DNA from: a virus
DNA length: 49,636 nucleotides
Virus record (IMG/VR): IMGVR_UViG_3300046472_000117
Location: 1-49,636 of that record
Strand: one strand, 5' to 3'
Position 1 is the stretch's first letter. Each line of letters opens with the position of its first letter. A program made the translations under genes and the position numbers. A model generated the notes under the pieces. The model was not told the origin of the DNA. It saw nothing but the letters and a program-made list of their open reading frames with translations, and ran no database searches. Below, one piece after another: positions 1 through 7,273 of this stretch.

Positions 1-128
1 CAACACAATCACCGGCCGCGATGGTGCGGCCATACACCCACTACTTTGCACCGGGCACTGAGTTCTGGTTTAGGTGGGAGGGGCCGGAATGGCTGGTTGT
101 CGCACAGGTGCCTAACCCACACGTGGAC
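1..128. repeat. Terminal repeat, left copy
   Basis: This stretch repeats at the right end (49510-49636). The copies match throughout except that this one has CCC at 37-39 where the right copy has CC at 49546-49547. The right copy is 127 nt long, a common maximum k-mer size in de Bruijn assemblers. That suggests an assembly overlap of a circular or permuted genome rather than a biological terminal repeat (inference). Confidence 0.95.
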
Positions 129-293
129 GAGTGGAAGACCATTGAGATCGAGGACTGGGAAACCGAGATGGGTGGCGAGGTTTGCTGGGACGAGCTCAAG
201 GTGTACGCAGCACGCTACAGCCATCAAGAGTTCGAGCGCTACTGTGCAAGCAAGGCAGATCCCCACGACGCAGCACACGGAGACGACCGATGA
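1..293 (+). CDS. 3' part of a gene split by the contig ends (hypothetical protein)
   Basis: This is the continuation of the gene that starts at 49490. Joining the right copy at 49636 to position 129 gives a 103-residue protein. The left copy carries one extra C at 37-39, which breaks the frame if read through from its own upstream bases; downstream of that point the frame is the correct one. The protein is acidic and rich in Trp and Glu (EFWFRWEGPEWLVVAQV, then EWKTIEIEDWE). I recognise no family. Its stop overlaps the next start (ATGA at 290). Confidence 0.8.
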   Translation, partial: TQSPAAMVRPYTHYFAPGTEFWFRWEGPEWLVVAQVPNPHVDEWKTIEIEDWETEMGGEVCWDELKVYAARYSHQEFERYCASKADPHDAAHGDDR

Positions 294-688
294 TCAGCAA
301 ACGTACACATTGTTCAGACGCATACCTGCGGCTGCTTGGCTTAAGCAAGGTGCCTGAGATGGGCACCCGGCAACGGGTTGATTTTGACATCGTCAAGCAC
401 ATGGACACCAACGGCTTTGGCAGCGCACGCACGCTATGCACCGTGGCCCACTGCTCGTCGGCCATGCTTGGCTATCGCATGCGAGCTCTGCGTGACAGGG
501 GCATCGTCAGGCGCGTGCATGGCGGTGCTGAGGCAGTAGCGCTGGGCTGTGTTTGCTTGCTGGCCAAGCGGCGAGCCTACACGCTCACGGCCACTGCACG
601 GCGTGAAGTGTGGCAGCACCGGCTACGGCAGCGGGCTGTGAGTAAGCTCGGCAAGGCACCTAAGCGCACCCGGGCTGGCCGCTGGTAG
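290..688 (+). CDS. Winged-helix-like putative DNA-binding protein
   Basis: The protein has 132 residues, starting at ATG 290, which overlaps the previous stop (ATGA). Residues about 24-105 have the layout of a winged helix: a first helix (RVDFDIVKHM), a turn, a recognition-helix-like stretch (SSAMLGYRMRALRDRGIVRRV) and a C-terminal segment (YTLTATARREV) typical of MarR/PadR-like regulators. The C-terminus is very basic (KLGKAPKRTRAGRW), consistent with DNA binding. It is the last gene before the terminator at 715-750. A second ATG at 359 is possible but has no better ribosome site. The regulatory role is inferred; no close family is recognised. Confidence 0.7.
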   Translation: MISKRTHCSDAYLRLLGLSKVPEMGTRQRVDFDIVKHMDTNGFGSARTLCTVAHCSSAMLGYRMRALRDRGIVRRVHGGAEAVALGCVCLLAKRRAYTLTATARREVWQHRLRQRAVSKLGKAPKRTRAGRW

Positions 689-689
689 C

Positions 690-932
690 CTGTAGGCGCG
701 TTCGGCTGTGCCTAGGCCCGTTGCCTCTGCGGAGGGGCAGCGGGCCTTTTGAGTGCTTGGCTCAGGGTTGCTGGCAGCTATCGTGTGGCGCTGTGGGGCG
801 TCGTGTAAGGGGAATTCGTGAGCTAGGGTAGGCCAGGGTGAGGGCTGTCTGATTGTGGGGCTTAGGCGGGCTTACAGCGGGCCTGGCTGCTGGTATTTGG
901 CTCTGTAGGCGGGCTGGCTGGGGCTGTAGGCG
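690..932. repeat. Noncoding gap with three CTGTAGGCG repeats next to terminase
   Basis: The stretch 689-964 has no supported gene. The 9-mer CTGTAGGCG occurs at 690-698, 903-911 and 924-932, all direct. The + strand is rich in G and T here. The position just upstream of the small terminase gene makes this a candidate packaging-initiation or terminase-binding region (inference). No cos end is visible directly. Confidence 0.5.
715..750 (+). terminator. Intrinsic terminator after the early unit
   Basis: Arms GGCCCGTTGCC (715-725) and GGCAGCGGGCC (736-746) form an 11-bp GC-rich stem with one G-U pair and a 10-nt loop, followed at once by TTTT (747-750). It lies 27 nt past the stop of the winged-helix-like gene and ends the transcription unit before the packaging genes. 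Confidence 0.85.
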
Positions 933-948
933 TGGGCCAGGCGTGGGC

Positions 949-957
949 TGGTACCCT
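949..957 (+). promoter_or_regulatory. Extended -10 promoter, leaderless start for small terminase
   Basis: TGG TACCCT fits an extended -10 box (TGnTANNNT). Seven bases separate the hexamer from the ATG at 965, so the predicted transcription start falls on the A of the start codon and the mRNA would be leaderless. No -35 match and no Shine-Dalgarno are seen. The same box occurs at 27378. Confidence 0.55.
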
Positions 958-964
958 GCCGGGC

Positions 965-1690
965 ATGCCTGCCACCGGCAAAAGGAAACGTGCGAAACAT
1001 GCTAAGAGCAAGGTTCGAATTCCTGAATCTGAGCGTCTTGTGGCTAAGGATTCGCATGCGAGGCCAGGTGCTCCGCCCAAGCGTGCCCCGGATGAGAAAT
1101 GCCAGGGGCGCAAAACGAATGAACGTTCATACTGCACCAAACCCGCAGGCTGGGGCACTGAACACGTTGGCTATGGGCGTTGCCGCAAGCATGGTGGGAA
1201 CACACCCATGGGCAAGAAGGCTGCGGCCAAGCTGGCTGCCGAGTCACTGGCACACAGCTACGGGCTGCCCATAGAGGTTGACCCACAGGAAGCATTGGTT
1301 CAGGAGCTACACCGCACAGCAGGGCACGTGGGCTACCTGAAAACTCTGGTTGACCAACTTGAGGAAGACAAGCTGCACGGCAAGGTGGGCACTGAGGGTG
1401 CGGCTGAAGGCAAAACGTTCTTGGCCAAAAGCGAGCCGCACGTGCTAGTGCGAATGTACCAAACCGAGCGGAAGATGCTGGAGCGCATTGCCAAGTCGTG
1501 CATTGAAGCTGGCATCGAAGAGCGTCGTGTGCGCATCGCAGAAGACCAAGGCAAGCTGTTCGCGCAAGTGGTGCAAGGCATTCTGAAAGACCTAAATGTA
1601 GATGCTACAGACCCGGACGTAGGCAAGATCGTCCGCCGCAATTTCACACTGATCGACTCTGGCCAGTCGGCAGTCGCGGCGAACAATTGA
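965..1690 (+). CDS. terS: Putative terminase small subunit with zinc-finger motif
   Basis: The protein has 241 residues. The N-terminal ~30 are very basic. A cysteine/histidine cluster follows (CQGRK...YCTKP...RCRKHGGNTPMGKK), as in many small terminase subunits of actinobacteriophages, and a helical C-terminal half would mediate oligomerisation (family knowledge). It would bind the packaging site and load the large subunit. The gene lies three small ORFs upstream of terL and directly after the repeat gap. I chose ATG 965 because the promoter box at 949-957 places the transcript start there; GTG 932 is in frame but has no ribosome site and would lie upstream of that start. Confidence 0.7.
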   Translation: MPATGKRKRAKHAKSKVRIPESERLVAKDSHARPGAPPKRAPDEKCQGRKTNERSYCTKPAGWGTEHVGYGRCRKHGGNTPMGKKAAAKLAAESLAHSYGLPIEVDPQEALVQELHRTAGHVGYLKTLVDQLEEDKLHGKVGTEGAAEGKTFLAKSEPHVLVRMYQTERKMLERIAKSCIEAGIEERRVRIAEDQGKLFAQVVQGILKDLNVDATDPDVGKIVRRNFTLIDSGQSAVAANN

Positions 1691-1772
1691 CTTCACACAT
1701 CTTGGGCCATAGACGAGGGGTCGACGCAGCCAGGAGCCCTGCCCGTACTGGCGCGAACCTCTGGCCCGAGCG

Positions 1773-1807
1773 GGCGGAACGGTGTAGTGGCGGCTGGCCG
1801 TTCCGCC
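1773..1807 (+). other. Hairpin between terS and the next small gene
   Basis: GGCGGAACGG (1773-1782) and CCGTTCCGCC (1798-1807) form a perfect 10-bp stem with a 15-nt loop. No T-run follows, so it is not a classic terminator. It may be an mRNA processing or stability element, or part of a terminase-related site. It ends 16 nt before the next start. Confidence 0.5.
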
Positions 1808-1823
1808 TAGCTTGGAGCGACCA

Positions 1824-1955
1824 GTGATTAAAGATTGGTGTGAGCTATGGGTTGGTGGCCCACGTGGCAAGGGTGTGCCCTATGACAGCATCAGGGCTAC
1901 CATCTTGCTATGGCTGTACCAGCCGTACTCAGGCAGGCTGAAGGTGTACTGGTGA
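1824..1955 (+). CDS. Small hypothetical protein, 43 residues
   Basis: The GTG start is preceded by GGAG at 1814-1817, seven bases upstream. The product begins MIKDWCELWVGGPRGKG and ends with aromatic residues (LLWLYQPYSGRLKVYW). The stop overlaps the next start in a GTGA arrangement (GTG 1952, TGA 1953-1955). This is the junction type used across this genome and is the main support for the gene. No family is recognised. Confidence 0.55.
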   Translation: MIKDWCELWVGGPRGKGVPYDSIRATILLWLYQPYSGRLKVYW

Positions 1956-2161
1956 ACAGTAAGCTGGCCCACATCAAGCAGCGCGTGGATGACGGCACGT
2001 ACACGGTTGACCCTGCTTTGGTAGCTGAGTCAATACTGACCCATCGCAAGCACGACGCTGTAACTCAAGTAGACCGCAGGGCTGCACGGTCAAGCACAGC
2101 ACCGTCGTTCTGCAACCCTCGTGAGTTGTTCTACACGTTCCTACCGCATAGGAGCTACTGA
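1952..2161 (+). CDS. FlgM-like anti-sigma-factor domain protein
   Basis: The protein has 69 residues from GTG 1952, which overlaps the preceding stop and has GAAGG upstream. Residues 3-29 (KLAHIKQRVDDGTYTVDP then ALVAESIL) match the FlgM-type anti-sigma-28 signature: a helix with I-K, then GTY-VD, then a helix ending VA--IL. In bacteria FlgM binds and holds SigD/FliA-type sigma factors. The remaining ~40 residues show no recognised domain. Its place in the packaging operon suggests late expression. It could instead be a phage protein that merely resembles FlgM; only the short signature supports the call. An in-frame ATG at 1910 would add 14 residues. Confidence 0.55.
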   Translation: MNSKLAHIKQRVDDGTYTVDPALVAESILTHRKHDAVTQVDRRAARSSTAPSFCNPRELFYTFLPHRSY

Positions 2162-2427
2162 TGCGCACGGTGCTGCCCAACCACGCTGTAGCCAAAGAAA
2201 AGAGTTTCTTGGACTGGCTGCGCAAGCACGACGTTGAGCCGAACGACTGCTATCGGGTTGACATGCACAAGTCGCACATGGTAGTTCACTGCTACAAACG
2301 CAACCAGCGTGGCTACAAGTACACGGTCGTTGAGAATGGTGAAGCCAACATTGCCAAGCTGCCACCTAAGCGCATTGAGTACCTAAGCAGGTATTGGGTG
2401 GGTGAGAGTAATGGCAACGGCCATTAG
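2161..2427 (+). CDS. Hypothetical protein upstream of terL
   Basis: The protein has 88 residues; start and stop are coupled (TGATG). It is basic, with alternating charged and aromatic residues (KSHMVVHCYKRNQRGYKYTVVENGE) suggesting a small beta-sheet fold. It overlaps the terL start by 17 nt, so the two are probably translated together. No family is recognised. Confidence 0.75.
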   Translation: MRTVLPNHAVAKEKSFLDWLRKHDVEPNDCYRVDMHKSHMVVHCYKRNQRGYKYTVVENGEANIAKLPPKRIEYLSRYWVGESNGNGH

Positions 2428-3766
2428 CCCCTTCGCACACGCGGCGGACATACTCGATCCACCCGACTGGCAGCCGCAGGGTAGGCCGAAGGCTGAGCCG
2501 CACCAGATACCGCCTGCCAAGCTGGGCCTGAAAGGCGGGCCGAAGCTGTGGCTGCTTGAGGCCGGACGTGGTGCAGGCAAGACAGAGGCCTGCGCACGGT
2601 ACTACTGCAAGTTCATGCGGCAGCACCCCGGAGCACGTGGCCGCATCATCGCACCTACGTTCGGCGACGCTGTTGAAGCCTGTGTGCGTGGTCCGTCAGG
2701 TGTACTGAACCAAGACCCCGAGGTCAGGTGGGTGCCAGGTGCCGACGGTGGTAGCAAGCTCATATGGCCAGGCGGTGCCGAGGCTCTGGTTATGGGCACG
2801 CCGTTTCAGAAGGACGTTGAACGTTTGCGAGCCACTGGTAACCGCCACATTGATTGGTGGGAGGAGATGGCAGCCAATACACAGCTTGAAGAAGCGTGGG
2901 ATCAGGCGGCGCTGGGGCTGCGTTTGGGCGAGTACCCACATGCCATAGCTTCAACCACACCACGCAGCATCAAAGCGTATCGGGCCATACGTGACATGGA
3001 CGAAACTGAATTGGTGAACGGCATCAGCATGTTTGCCAACCCGCATAACCCGCAGTCTTTCATCGACACGATGAAAAAGAAATACGACGGCACGCGGCTA
3101 GGTAGGCAGGAACTGTATGGCGAGCTACTGGAAGACGTCATCGGCGCACTGTGGACGCGCATCAGCATTGAGTACACCCGAGTTACAGACAAGGACGACC
3201 TGCCCGATATGGTCATCTTGGTCATCGCCGTTGACCCTGCTGCCACAAGCTCAGACAGTGCTGACGACACCGGCATCGTGGTGTGCGGGCTAGGCACCGA
3301 TGGCTGCGGTTACGTACTTGAAGACGCCACGTGCCACCTGCCGCCTAGCAAGTGGGGCAACAGAGTTGTTGACCGCTACGAAAAGTGGGATGCCGACTAC
3401 GTAGTGGGTGAGGTGAACAATGGCGGCGAGATGGTAGAGCACGTCATAGCCACTGTGAACCCAGACGTGCCGTTCAAGGGTGTTCATGCCAGTAGGGGCA
3501 AGGCCACACGAGCACAGCCGATAGCCAGCTTGTACGGCGACTACGAGGATGACGGCACACCCAACCGTGAAGGTACCATCAGGCACGTAGGCGGGCACCC
3601 CGAACTTGAGGACCAGATGTGTACATGGGTGCCAGGTGATGAAGACAGCCCCGACAACATGGATGCGCTTGTGTGGGGCATGACCGAGATCTTCCTGGAA
3701 GAGCAAGAGGAGACTGAAGTCTACGAGGAAGGCTACGAGCCGCGCAAGATAGGGGCAACGATATGA
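2411..3766 (+). CDS. terL: Terminase large subunit
   Basis: This ATPase-nuclease drives DNA into the prohead and cuts the concatemer. It has 451 residues. Walker A is GRGAGKT (residues 52-58), and the Walker B/catalytic Glu stretch is DWWEE (148-152). The RNase H-like nuclease half starts near AVDPA (Asp275), with further acidic residues in VGEVNNGG and DNMDALVWG near the C-terminus. The length and two-domain order are typical of TerL. I chose ATG 2411, preceded by GGTGAGAG; an upstream GTG at 2402 is also in frame. The C-terminus (EEQEETEVYEEGYEPRK) is acidic and may contact the portal (inference). Confidence 0.95.
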   Translation: MATAISPFAHAADILDPPDWQPQGRPKAEPHQIPPAKLGLKGGPKLWLLEAGRGAGKTEACARYYCKFMRQHPGARGRIIAPTFGDAVEACVRGPSGVLNQDPEVRWVPGADGGSKLIWPGGAEALVMGTPFQKDVERLRATGNRHIDWWEEMAANTQLEEAWDQAALGLRLGEYPHAIASTTPRSIKAYRAIRDMDETELVNGISMFANPHNPQSFIDTMKKKYDGTRLGRQELYGELLEDVIGALWTRISIEYTRVTDKDDLPDMVILVIAVDPAATSSDSADDTGIVVCGLGTDGCGYVLEDATCHLPPSKWGNRVVDRYEKWDADYVVGEVNNGGEMVEHVIATVNPDVPFKGVHASRGKATRAQPIASLYGDYEDDGTPNREGTIRHVGGHPELEDQMCTWVPGDEDSPDNMDALVWGMTEIFLEEQEETEVYEEGYEPRKIGATI

Positions 3767-3921
3767 CACGCAGGCTAGTACTCAGTGAGACGGACGGCAT
3801 CATCAGCTCATACAAGACCACAGCACCGCCACAGGAGCAAGAGCTCCGCACAGTCAAGCAGCCGCGCAAGCCCGGCAAGGGCAAACCACAGAACCCACCA
3901 CCGAAGGAGCCAAGCAAATGA
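3763..3921 (+). CDS. Small proline- and lysine-rich protein, 52 residues
   Basis: The start overlaps the terL stop (ATGA), and the stop overlaps the start of the papain-like protease. The first ~20 residues look ordinary (MTRRLVLSETDGIISSYK); the C-terminal half is a low-complexity basic tail (KQPRKPGKGKPQNPPPKEPSK) and probably disordered. No family is recognised. Both coupled junctions support translation. Confidence 0.7.
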   Translation: MTRRLVLSETDGIISSYKTTAPPQEQELRTVKQPRKPGKGKPQNPPPKEPSK

Positions 3922-4700
3922 ACACACCCACACACCACTTCGGTTGGAAGCCAAGCCTTCCTGACTTTCACGACATACCTGCTGACGCACGTGACCTGAC
4001 CGTGCTTGATGAGGTTGACCCGCGTCCAGACATGCCGCCTGTCTACGACCAGGGCCAGCTAGGTAGCTGCACGGCCAATGCCATCGCGGCTGCGTTGCAA
4101 TACGACCGCATTCTCAATAGTGAGGAAGCGCCGGTGCCAAGCCGCCTGTTCCTGTACTACGAGGAGCGTGTGCGTGAGGGCACAGTGGACACCGACAGCG
4201 GTGCGTATGGGCGCGATGGCTTCAAGGTACTGAAGAAGACAGGCTGCCCGCCCGAGTCGGTGTGGCCGTACATCGTTGAGGGCTTTGCCACCAAGCCAAA
4301 CGAAATGGCTTTCGAAGAGGCACACAAGTACAGGATTGGCAACTACGTTCATCCTGGCCTAGGGCACGGCATCACGCTGCTTGACCGTGTGGAAAGTTTC
4401 AAACGGCTGCTGAGCAACAAGCAGACCATCGCCTTCGGCTTTACCGTGTACGAGAGTTTCGAGGGTAGCGGTTGGGAAGACGGCCTGATGCCCATGCCCG
4501 AGAAGGGCGAGTCGGTGCTTGGCGGGCACGAGGTTCTGCTCGTTGGCTACCTAGCCGAACAGCCTGAGTACGCATTGGTACGAAACTCATGGGGCAGCGG
4601 GTGGCAGCGCGAAGGCTACTTCCTCATGCCGTGGAAGTTCCTGTGCGACCCTGCCTACGCTAGCGACTGGCGCAGCATCTACCGTGAGGCTGGCAAATGA
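3918..4700 (+). CDS. Papain-like (C1A) cysteine protease
   Basis: The protein has 260 residues and a complete papain catalytic set: Gln45 and Cys51 in VYDQGQLGSCTANA, His204 in GGHEVLLVGY and Asn223 in RNSWGSGW. The order, spacing and NSWG signature are those of C1 peptidases. There is no long inhibitory pro-region (only ~40 residues precede the oxyanion Gln) and no signal peptide. The protein would therefore act inside the host or inside the virion. It lies between terL and portal, translationally coupled on both sides, which suggests co-expression with head genes. Possible roles are structural-protein processing, an internal protein ejected with DNA, or cleavage of a host defence protein (all inference). 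A separate prohead protease is encoded at 10584. Confidence 0.9.
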   Translation: MNTPTHHFGWKPSLPDFHDIPADARDLTVLDEVDPRPDMPPVYDQGQLGSCTANAIAAALQYDRILNSEEAPVPSRLFLYYEERVREGTVDTDSGAYGRDGFKVLKKTGCPPESVWPYIVEGFATKPNEMAFEEAHKYRIGNYVHPGLGHGITLLDRVESFKRLLSNKQTIAFGFTVYESFEGSGWEDGLMPMPEKGESVLGGHEVLLVGYLAEQPEYALVRNSWGSGWQREGYFLMPWKFLCDPAYASDWRSIYREAGK

Positions 4701-4873
4701 CCTTCGATGACCTGAAGCGGTACAAGATCGTTGACGCCACCACAGGCGAGACACTTGACGACGGCTACATTCGTAAGAACGCAGCCGAGAAGCGCGCTCG
4801 CAAGATGCACAAGCGTGATAACATCGCAGCCATCGTGCGTCCGGCTGGCGTGCAGGAGCACGTAGAGGCATGA
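4697..4873 (+). CDS. Small hypothetical protein, 58 residues
   Basis: The start overlaps the protease stop (ATGA), and the stop overlaps the portal start (ATGA). The sequence (MTFDDLKRYKIVDATTGE then a basic helix with KNAAEKRARKMHKRDN) suggests a short beta hairpin plus a helix. Tight coupling on both sides supports expression with the packaging genes. No family is recognised. Confidence 0.75.
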   Translation: MTFDDLKRYKIVDATTGETLDDGYIRKNAAEKRARKMHKRDNIAAIVRPAGVQEHVEA

Positions 4874-6447
4874 GTGTAGTCAGTACCATCCGCGAGTCGC
4901 TTAGCCGTGGTGGTGGCACGGACAGTGACCTACGCAGCCAGCTAGAGGCTGAGCGTATGACCGTTGACATGATGGTCGAGAACCTTCAGTTGCTTGAAAT
5001 GTCAATGGAAGACGAGGGCTGGCGCAAGCTGGGCATACAGGCCGAACGCGAATTCACACGCCGTGGCCTAGACCAGCTCATCCGTGTGAGTAGGGCGATG
5101 TACCTGTCGCACCCGTTGGTCAAGCGTGGTGTGAACGTAACCACGTACTACACATGGGCACAAGGCGTCACGATGCAGGCCAAAGACCAAACGGTTCAGG
5201 ATGAGATCGTGCTGCCCACCATGGATGACGACGCCAACCGCCAAGAGCTATACGGCTACCAAGCACGCATCCTCACCGACGTTGACCAGATGAACGAAGG
5301 CAACGTGTTCATCGTAATGTTTACCAACATGAACGGCGACGTAAGCGTGCGGTCTATACCCACCAACGAGATAACTGAAATCATGTCACGTGAGGGCGAT
5401 GGCCGCATACTGACGTACTACCGCAGGGTGTGGTCTGAAAGCAGCATGGACCTACGTACTGCCACGCCGATCATACGGCAGAAAGAAGAGTTCTACCCAG
5501 ACTGGCGCTACCACCCCGACAACAAGCCCGACACCGTGGCAGGCATCAAGGTGAACTGGGATGCGCCCATCATCCACCAGAAGACAGGTGGCTTGAAGAA
5601 CATGCGGTTCGGCATACCCGAGACCTACGCAGCCTTCGAGTGGGCACGTGCATATAAGAGCTTCCTGGAGGACTGGCACACGCTCGTCAACTCGCTCAGT
5701 CGCTTTGCTTTCAAAGCCACCACCAAGGGCAAGAAAATACAGCGACTGAAAGAAAAACTAGAAAGCGAGGGCAAACGGCAAACACAGGACGAAGCCGAAA
5801 CAGACCTGAATGACCGGCAGCCTAGGCGGCGCAAAGTGGGCGACGTGTACGTAGGCAAAGAAGGCGACGACATTCAAGCCATACCTAAGTCAGGTGCCAC
5901 CATCTCGTCTGACGATGCCAGGCCCAGCAGGCTAATGATCGCATCTGCGATGGACCTGCCTGACACCATACTCAGCGGCGACGTTGACGTAGGTAACTTC
6001 GCTACCAGCAAAACACTTGACAGGCCCACCGAGCTTGCGATGCTACACAGGCAGACGCTGTGGAGTGACTTCCATAAGGACATCTTCAGGTATTGCATTG
6101 ACGCCAAGGTACGGGCACTGGAGCTACCAGGTAAACAGGAAAAGGATCCACGCACAGAACTGAACATTATCGTGCCCTCGTTCGACAGCACAGTGGAGGT
6201 TACGTTCCCGCCCATCTTGGAGGACGACAAGGCTGCGAACATCAATGCCATCGTGGCTGCGGCCACCCTTCAGGGCAAAGCGAACGCAGAGGTACTACCA
6301 CCCGAGCTCGTCAGCAAGATGCTGCTTGAATCTTTGGGTGTGGAAGATGTGGATGCCACACTGGACGAACTGCCTGAGCCCGAAGCTGCACAGGTGGAAG
6401 AAGCTCTCAATAACCTGACGGAGGCCATACGTGCCGCTGCTGCTTGA
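4870..6447 (+). CDS. Portal protein
   Basis: The protein has 525 residues and would form the dodecameric DNA channel at the capsid vertex. Support comes from position (after terL, before a MuF-domain gene), length and overall look: a helical N-terminal region, a central beta-rich section (NVFIVMFTNMNGDVSVRSIP, then EITEIM) and a long helical C-terminus (LEDDKAANINAIVAAATLQ, then EEALNNLTEAIRAAAA). A lysine/glutamate-rich stretch near residues 285-320 (KKIQRLKEKLESEGKRQ) may be a mobile loop. It overlaps the MuF gene by 17 nt. Individual functional residues cannot be assigned from sequence alone. Confidence 0.85.
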   Translation: MSVVSTIRESLSRGGGTDSDLRSQLEAERMTVDMMVENLQLLEMSMEDEGWRKLGIQAEREFTRRGLDQLIRVSRAMYLSHPLVKRGVNVTTYYTWAQGVTMQAKDQTVQDEIVLPTMDDDANRQELYGYQARILTDVDQMNEGNVFIVMFTNMNGDVSVRSIPTNEITEIMSREGDGRILTYYRRVWSESSMDLRTATPIIRQKEEFYPDWRYHPDNKPDTVAGIKVNWDAPIIHQKTGGLKNMRFGIPETYAAFEWARAYKSFLEDWHTLVNSLSRFAFKATTKGKKIQRLKEKLESEGKRQTQDEAETDLNDRQPRRRKVGDVYVGKEGDDIQAIPKSGATISSDDARPSRLMIASAMDLPDTILSGDVDVGNFATSKTLDRPTELAMLHRQTLWSDFHKDIFRYCIDAKVRALELPGKQEKDPRTELNIIVPSFDSTVEVTFPPILEDDKAANINAIVAAATLQGKANAEVLPPELVSKMLLESLGVEDVDATLDELPEPEAAQVEEALNNLTEAIRAAAA

Positions 6448-7261
6448 CGAGAACGATGTGAGCACACTGATGCTGCTTAGCAAGCGCGACCTAGTGCCGC
6501 TGCTTGGTGAGCTTGCAGAGGCTGTAGCTCCAGGGGCTAAGATCGTAGCCGAACTGCGGCGCGAGCAGGTGCAGTTGATAGCCAGGTTCGAGTCGGACCT
6601 ACACCGTGAATTCGTAGTGCTAGGGCACGTGGTAGTGGCGGCACTCAATGCCAAGGGTGGGCTGATACTGGAGTCGGCTGAGACGCGCGACGCAAGGGTG
6701 CGTGCCATCATCGAAGCTGCGAACTTGGAAGAGTGGGAGAATACGAACTTGCGGAACGTGTACCTCTACCACTACAAAAAGATCGCGGCTGCCACGTACG
6801 ACATACTCAACAAGATGGGGCTCGAGACCACCTTCCGTGACCGCGCTGAGAAAAAGATATTGAAGGAAGGTGGCAAACGGCTGGGGCTGCTTGACATCAA
6901 GGGTGATGTGAAGAAGTCTATCTTCCGTGCCATAGAGCAAGCTCGTGAGGAGGGTATCAACCCGAAGGCCACGGCAAGACTTATTGAAGACCTCGTACCC
7001 AAAGGTAGGTTCGTAAATGCCGGTAGCCGGTACAGGTCCAAGCTGATCGCTCGCACCGAGACACTACATGCTCAGAGGATCAGCACACTTGAAGCGTATC
7101 GCAGCACCAACTATGTGAAAGAAGTAGTTGCGCTCGACGGCGACAGCGACGAGGAATGCGCAGCACGTAATGGCGAAACCTTCACGTTCGACGAAGCAGC
7201 GATGGAGGCTGACATCACACACCCGAACTGCGTCCTGGCGTTTGCGCCAGTCGGCACCTAA
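6431..7261 (+). CDS. MuF-like minor head morphogenesis protein
   Basis: The protein has 276 residues from GTG 6431, inside the portal gene, with GGAGG just upstream. The C-terminal ~90 residues carry the MuF signature: an RTE helix (IARTETLHAQRISTLEAYR), then DSDEECAARNGETF and the closing HPNCVLAFAPV. MuF proteins are minor head components that join portal and capsid and are often ejected with the genome (family knowledge). In some phages the MuF module carries a toxin; here no extra domain follows. Confidence 0.9.
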   Translation: MPLLLDENDVSTLMLLSKRDLVPLLGELAEAVAPGAKIVAELRREQVQLIARFESDLHREFVVLGHVVVAALNAKGGLILESAETRDARVRAIIEAANLEEWENTNLRNVYLYHYKKIAAATYDILNKMGLETTFRDRAEKKILKEGGKRLGLLDIKGDVKKSIFRAIEQAREEGINPKATARLIEDLVPKGRFVNAGSRYRSKLIARTETLHAQRISTLEAYRSTNYVKEVVALDGDSDEECAARNGETFTFDEAAMEADITHPNCVLAFAPVGT

Positions 7262-7273
7262 CGAGGAGACACA

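Noticed and set aside
1-128. Biological terminal repeat or cohesive end
   Set aside because: The repeat is 127-128 nt, equals a common assembly k-mer, and cuts a gene. An assembly overlap explains it better.
932-964. GTG 932 as the start of terS
   Set aside because: No ribosome site, and the promoter box at 949-957 would place the transcript start downstream of it.
2902-3297. Minus-strand ORFs opposite terL
   Set aside because: They match the expected mirror of a high-GC gene's third-position bias and have no own start signals.
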